Part shown: piece after piece, positions 14,106 to 17,867 of the stretch
Numbering within the stretch: the stretch's first letter is position 1
How the letters are laid out: the number at the start of each line of letters is the position of its first letter
Assembly: GCA_021106775.1 (NCBI GenBank)
Contig: JAIOTL010000058.1
Coordinates: 1-17,867 of the forward strand
Direction of reading: 5' to 3'
Source of the DNA: Planctomycetota bacterium
GTDB taxonomy: Bacteria; Planctomycetota; UBA8742; SKZP01; JAIOTL01
DNA length: 17,867 bases
The notes under the pieces: model-generated
Told to the model about the DNA's origin: nothing
Seen by the model: the letters and a program-made list of their open reading frames with translations, nothing else
Databases searched by the model: none
Program-made: the position numbers and the translations under genes

Positions 14106-16724
14106 GCGCGAAAAGTCATGGGTCATGCGAGACAGGAAGCACAGAAATTTAATCATGAATACATTGGCACGGAGCATGTTCTTCTTGGGTTGATTCAGGA
14201 AGGAACTGGCGTTGCATCTAGCGTATTGCGCAATCTTGATGTTGAAGTAAGAAAAATCCGTGCAGAAATTGAGAAAACAGTATCTTCAGGACAGAAGATG
14301 ATAACAATCGGCGGGAAACTGCCTTTTACCCAAAGTGCAAAGAAAGTGCTTGATTATGGCGAGGAAGAAGCGAAAAAACTCGGTCATAATTATATTGGCA
14401 CTGAGCATCTGCTTTTGGGATTGCTGCATGAGAAAGAAGGTGTAGCAGCAACGGTTTTACAGAAATTGGGTGTGAAACTTGAAGACGTTAAGCGAGAAGT
14501 GCATGAACTTCTGGGTGCTTCAGAGAGGGATGATGCTTCCGGTGCGAGTTCTGAGGGTGAAGAAGAATCTTTTCTGCGTCCCAAAAGTGAACGTGAGAAA
14601 ACCAAAACCGCAGCTGGGAAGAGCAAAACCCCTGCTCTCGATGCTTTTGGGCGTGATCTGACAGAACTTGCTTACGGTAACAAACTTGATCCGGTTATCG
14701 GCAGAGACCACGAAATTGAGAGAATTATCCAGATTTTATCGCGATACAAAAAGAATAATCCAGTGCTTCTTGGTGAAGCAGGTGTTGGGAAAACAGCGAT
14801 TGTCGAAGGTTTGGCGCAGAGAATCGTCAAAGGTGATGTGCCGGAAATCCTCATCGACAAAAGAATCGTCGTACTTGACCTCGCTCTCATGGTTGCAGGG
14901 ACAAAATATCGCGGACAGTTCGAAGAACGCATCAAAGCGATAATGAACGAAGTAAAACGCGTCAAAAACGTAATTTTGTTCATCGACGAGCTTCATACTC
15001 TCGTCGGAGCCGGTGGTGCTGAGGGTGCAATCGATGCTGCCAACGTTTTAAAACCCGCACTATCGCGAGGTGAGATGCAGTGTATTGGCGCAACCACTCT
15101 TGATGAGTATCGCAAACATATCGAGAAAGACGGGGCGTTGGAACGTCGTTTTCAGACCGTTGTTGTCGATCCGCCTAACGATGAAGAAACAATGGCGATT
15201 TTGCATGGTTTGCGCGGAAGATACGAAGAGCATCACAAAGTTAAATATACGGATGAAGCACTTAAATTGGCTATTAATTTCGCCACCAGATATATCACTG
15301 CGAGATTTTTGCCTGACAAAGCAATTGACGTGATAGACGAGGCGGGTGCGTGCGTCAGACTCAAGAAATTGACCAGACCTTCGGAAATAAACGAATTCGA
15401 GGAAAAAATTAAGGATCTTGAACTTGCCAAAGATGAAGCGATTCATGAGCAGGATTTTGAGAAGGCGGCGGATTTGCGTGATCAAGCGAGCAAAATGCGA
15501 CAACAGCTTGATGACCTGAAGCAACAGTGGCATTTACGTGCGAATAGCGAGGATTTGGGCGTTGTCGATGCAACGGTTATCACGGAGACTGTTGCGATAA
15601 TGACCGGTGTTCCAATGACAAGGATTGAAAAAGGTGAAGCGGAACGTTTATTGCAGATGGAAAATCATCTTCATAATCGTGTTATATCCCAGCACGAGGC
15701 GATTAACGCGATTTCACGTGCTTTGAGACGTTCGCGCTCTGGATTGAAAGACCCGCGCAGACCCATGGGTTCATTTATATTTGCCGGTCCAACGGGTGTC
15801 GGAAAAACCCTGCTTGCAAAAACTCTTACCGAATTTATGTTCGGTCAGGAAGATGCGCTGATTCAAATCGACATGTCAGAATATATGGAAAAATTCAACG
15901 TTAGCAGGCTAACAGGCGCACCTCCCGGATACGTTGGCTACGATGAAGGCGGTCAACTCACCGAAAAAGTGCGTCGCAGACCATATGCTGTTGTTTTGTT
16001 TGATGAAATTGAGAAGGCGCACGGCGACATTTACAACATGCTGCTGCAGATTATGGAAGAAGGCAAACTTACAGACTCTTACGGCAGAAAAGTCGATTTC
16101 CGCAATACGATTATCATCATGACAACAAATATCGGTTCCGACATCATCCAAGGTAAAACCTCTCTTGGATTCCGCAAAACAGACTCCGAAAGCAAATATG
16201 AAGATATGGTTAAACTTGTTATGGGAGAAATTCGACAACACTTCAGACCTGAATTTCTAAACAGACTTGATGAGATGATAGTATTCAGAAGCCTCGTCGA
16301 AGAAGACCTTAAACAGATTATCGAGTTGGAACTCGATTATGCACGTACAAGACTCAAACAACACGATATTGAGCTTGACTTGACCGACCAGGCAAAACAA
16401 TGGCTCCTCGACTATGTCAACGAGGACAGCGAAGGGCAGGATTATGGTGCACGTCCGTTAAGACGAGCAATCGAACATAAAATCGAAGACTTCCTCTCTG
16501 AGGAAATCCTGCGTCAGACAATCACTGAGAAAGATTCTGTTAAAGTGCGAGTCAAAGAAGGGCATCTGTTCTTTGACATTACAAAAGGGGAAAAACCGAA
16601 GGAAGTCGAAGAAACAACTGAAAAACCGAATGAAAAAATTGATGAAAAAATAAATAAACCTGCAATCGATGCTGATACAGATGAATCAGATAATTCGGAA
16701 ACCGATGAAGACGAATCTTTGTAA
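14082..16724 (+). CDS. clpC: ClpC-type AAA+ unfoldase (Clp/Hsp100) with UVR motif
   Basis: An 880-residue ATP-driven unfoldase that feeds proteins to ClpP. Order: a double Clp_N repeat (2-145), a charged linker, AAA D1 with Walker A GEAGVGKT (231-238), Walker B I301-D-E303 and arginine finger ERRF (354-357), a coiled middle region with a UVR-type segment (436-475), then AAA D2 with Walker A GPTGVGKT (569-576) and Walker B D641-E642. The ClpP-docking tripeptide is LGF (695-697), so it should pair with ClpP. The last 45 residues are a low-complexity Glu/Asp/Lys tail. ATG 14082 gives the family start [13 protein letters not shown] and has GGAG (14072-14075) 6 nt upstream; a TTG at 14070 is rejected. 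Neither ctsR nor mcsA/mcsB precedes it, and no CtsR or CIRCE box was found. The leader is tandemly duplicated. Confidence 0.97.
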   Translation: MFDKFTDRARKVMGHARQEAQKFNHEYIGTEHVLLGLIQEGTGVASSVLRNLDVEVRKIRAEIEKTVSSGQKMITIGGKLPFTQSAKKVLDYGEEEAKKLGHNYIGTEHLLLGLLHEKEGVAATVLQKLGVKLEDVKREVHELLGASERDDASGASSEGEEESFLRPKSEREKTKTAAGKSKTPALDAFGRDLTELAYGNKLDPVIGRDHEIERIIQILSRYKKNNPVLLGEAGVGKTAIVEGLAQRIVKGDVPEILIDKRIVVLDLALMVAGTKYRGQFEERIKAIMNEVKRVKNVILFIDELHTLVGAGGAEGAIDAANVLKPALSRGEMQCIGATTLDEYRKHIEKDGALERRFQTVVVDPPNDEETMAILHGLRGRYEEHHKVKYTDEALKLAINFATRYITARFLPDKAIDVIDEAGACVRLKKLTRPSEINEFEEKIKDLELAKDEAIHEQDFEKAADLRDQASKMRQQLDDLKQQWHLRANSEDLGVVDATVITETVAIMTGVPMTRIEKGEAERLLQMENHLHNRVISQHEAINAISRALRRSRSGLKDPRRPMGSFIFAGPTGVGKTLLAKTLTEFMFGQEDALIQIDMSEYMEKFNVSRLTGAPPGYVGYDEGGQLTEKVRRRPYAVVLFDEIEKAHGDIYNMLLQIMEEGKLTDSYGRKVDFRNTIIIMTTNIGSDIIQGKTSLGFRKTDSESKYEDMVKLVMGEIRQHFRPEFLNRLDEMIVFRSLVEEDLKQIIELELDYARTRLKQHDIELDLTDQAKQWLLDYVNEDSEGQDYGARPLRRAIEHKIEDFLSEEILRQTITEKDSVKVRVKEGHLFFDITKGEKPKEVEETTEKPNEKIDEKINKPAIDADTDESDNSETDEDESL

Positions 16725-16831
16725 AAACACAATTTAGTTAAATTGATTAGTTGTTAAAATTGATATACAAAACTGAATAACCGATATATAAAATGTTTGG
16801 TTATGAAATTAGTTTTTATCAAATTTTAGAA

Positions 16832-16837
16832 TATAAT
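16832..16837 (+). promoter_or_regulatory. Candidate -10 box for the terminal membrane-protein gene
   Basis: A perfect TATAAT (16832-16837) lies 20 bp upstream of the start codon, giving a leader of about 14 nt that contains the Shine-Dalgarno GGAGG (16848-16852). No good -35 lies at the usual distance. The gap after clpC (16725-16857) also has a weak hairpin, ATAACC / GGTTAT (about 16778-16805), which is not a convincing terminator. Confidence 0.4.
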
Positions 16838-16857
16838 TTATTAATACGGAGGATGGC

Positions 16858-17867
16858 ATGGATTATATTAAAAACAGCTGGCACGACATTTTTCAATCAC
16901 TGAGAATCGCGCTTGATGTTCGGAAATTATTCCTCGGATTCGCAATTTTAGCGACCATGGGCATCGGCATTGTTCTTTATTTTGGATTCTTGATGTACCA
17001 GGTTGTTGATGACTATAATGGCCTTGAACAACAAAAAGATGCACAATTCGGAATAAATCGCTTAAGTGGTGATAAGCTTGGTTTCAAGGATAGAAGTTTA
17101 ATCACAATTTTACGCGATGGTGACGGTTTCGCAATTAAAAACGCATATCTGCTTTCGCTTGAAGACGTTGGAATTAAACAATATACTGAAGTTCAATCCT
17201 TCGAAATCGATAACAACATGGTGATATCCGCGGAACTTCCAAAAATTGAAACACATAAGAAAAGACTATTTGCTTCTCATGCAGCAAAAGGTTTTACGTT
17301 CTGGCGCGTTTTTATTTTGATTATTCTCGGTTTGATTATCTGGTTTTTCATTTCCCGCTGGTTCGGCGCGATTTCCCGCATCGCAATTGTCGAATTTGCA
17401 AAGGATGAACGCATCGAGATGGGTGAAGCGTTGGAATTCGTAAAGAAAAACGCAAAACCTTTCTTCTGGGCACCTTTATCGCTTGTTATTTTCTTCATTT
17501 TCCTGTTTTTAGCTATTGCGCTGTGGGGCTTGGTTGCCTCAATTCCGGTTGCAGGACCGATTATCGCGGTATTAACATCACCTCTTGTCCTCATTGCCGG
17601 ATTCCTCATGGCTTTGCTGGTTTTCGGTGGAATTTTTTCGATAAACTTGTATTCACCAGCAATTGCCGCTGAAGCAACCGACAGTTTCGATTCACTTTCG
17701 CGCTCGTTCTCATATTTCTTCAGCAAACCGTTTCATCTACTGTGGTATTCGCTTGTTGCAATTGTTTTCGTCGTTATCTGCATCGCTTTTGTTTGGTTAT
17801 TAACGGGGTTGATGTTGTGTCTGGTTTCATGTGCTGCCGGCTTTGGCATGGGTGAAAACTGGGAGTA
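16858..17867 (+). CDS. Multi-spanning membrane protein of unknown function (3' end beyond the window)
   Basis: 336 codons are visible from ATG 16858 to the window edge with no stop. GGAGG (16848-16852) with a 5-nt spacer sets the start. An amphipathic N-terminus (MDYIKNSWHDIFQSLRIAL) leads into a helix near 24-48. A mostly polar soluble segment (about 50-142) follows, then a run of at least five long hydrophobic helices. The segment ISRIAIVEFAKDERIEMGEALEF, and later AIAAEATDSFDSLSRSFSYFFSKPF, resemble conserved cytoplasmic loops of a membrane-protein family I associate with planctomycete and related genomes. That link is from memory, and no function is known to me. It is not a transporter family I recognise. 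It is probably expressed separately from clpC, given the -10 box in the 133-bp gap. Confidence 0.88.
   Translation, partial: MDYIKNSWHDIFQSLRIALDVRKLFLGFAILATMGIGIVLYFGFLMYQVVDDYNGLEQQKDAQFGINRLSGDKLGFKDRSLITILRDGDGFAIKNAYLLSLEDVGIKQYTEVQSFEIDNNMVISAELPKIETHKKRLFASHAAKGFTFWRVFILIILGLIIWFFISRWFGAISRIAIVEFAKDERIEMGEALEFVKKNAKPFFWAPLSLVIFFIFLFLAIALWGLVASIPVAGPIIAVLTSPLVLIAGFLMALLVFGGIFSINLYSPAIAAEATDSFDSLSRSFSYFFSKPFHLLWYSLVAIVFVVICIAFVWLLTGLMLCLVSCAAGFGMGENWE

Noticed and set aside
17277..17726. Minus-strand 149-codon frame inside the last membrane-protein gene
   Set aside because: It is antisense to hydrophobic helices, which yields a Lys/Ile/Arg-rich nonsense protein. The plus frame has a Shine-Dalgarno and a -10 box.

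Overview
The window is 17.9 kb of AT-rich bacterial chromosome (about 40% G+C by eye, not counted). It carries twelve protein genes, two of them cut by the window edges. No RNA gene, CRISPR array or complete transposase was seen. A System I cytochrome c maturation gene (ccmF), rodA, three Hanks-type kinase genes, a UVR-containing ClpC with no ctsR/mcsAB beside it, and a multi-spanning membrane protein of a type I associate with Planctomycetes/Lentisphaerae-like genomes point to a free-living, walled, diderm-type bacterium. It may belong to the PVC/Planctomycetes side of the tree or to an uncultured lineage near it. That placement is inference; no marker gene settles it.

Layout. 1-342 (-): N-terminal part of a PHP-domain phosphoesterase. 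343-524: a palindromic non-coding element with TA ends, abutting the PHP start codon. 625-1557 (+): EamA-type transporter. 1670-1897 (+): 2-cluster ferredoxin followed by a clean intrinsic terminator. 2032-2637 (+): anchored protein whose C-terminal half looks like a degenerate nuclease (SNase-like) fold. 2786-3889 (+): alanine dehydrogenase with its own promoter. 3890-4269: dispersed palindromic repeats. 4270-5397 (+): rodA. 5398-5776: a nested set of inverted repeats.

5777-9962 is a kinase island. One minimal active kinase is on the minus strand. Diverging from it are two plus-strand genes: an FHA protein with a C-terminal pseudokinase (catalytic HRD changed to HRN, glycine loop lost), and an active kinase with an N-terminal zinc ribbon, two kinase-domain insertions, a repeat region and a membrane hairpin. 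A strong promoter with two overlapping palindromes lies between the divergent arms. The three proteins could form one phospho-signalling module: membrane kinase, FHA/pseudokinase adaptor and soluble kinase.

9940-11046 (-): GT4 glycosyltransferase, overlapping the last kinase tail to tail. 11132-13633 (+): an enlarged ccmF. 13634-14081: an intergenic region with a dispersed repeat and a tandemly duplicated clpC leader; the duplicate carries a hairpin with a compensatory base pair and an abortive ATG. 14082-16724 (+): clpC. 16858-end (+): partial multi-spanning membrane protein. Several reading frames have upstream in-frame extensions that I rejected in favour of internal starts with Shine-Dalgarno sequences (ferredoxin, ald, rodA, FHA-pseudokinase, ccmF, clpC).
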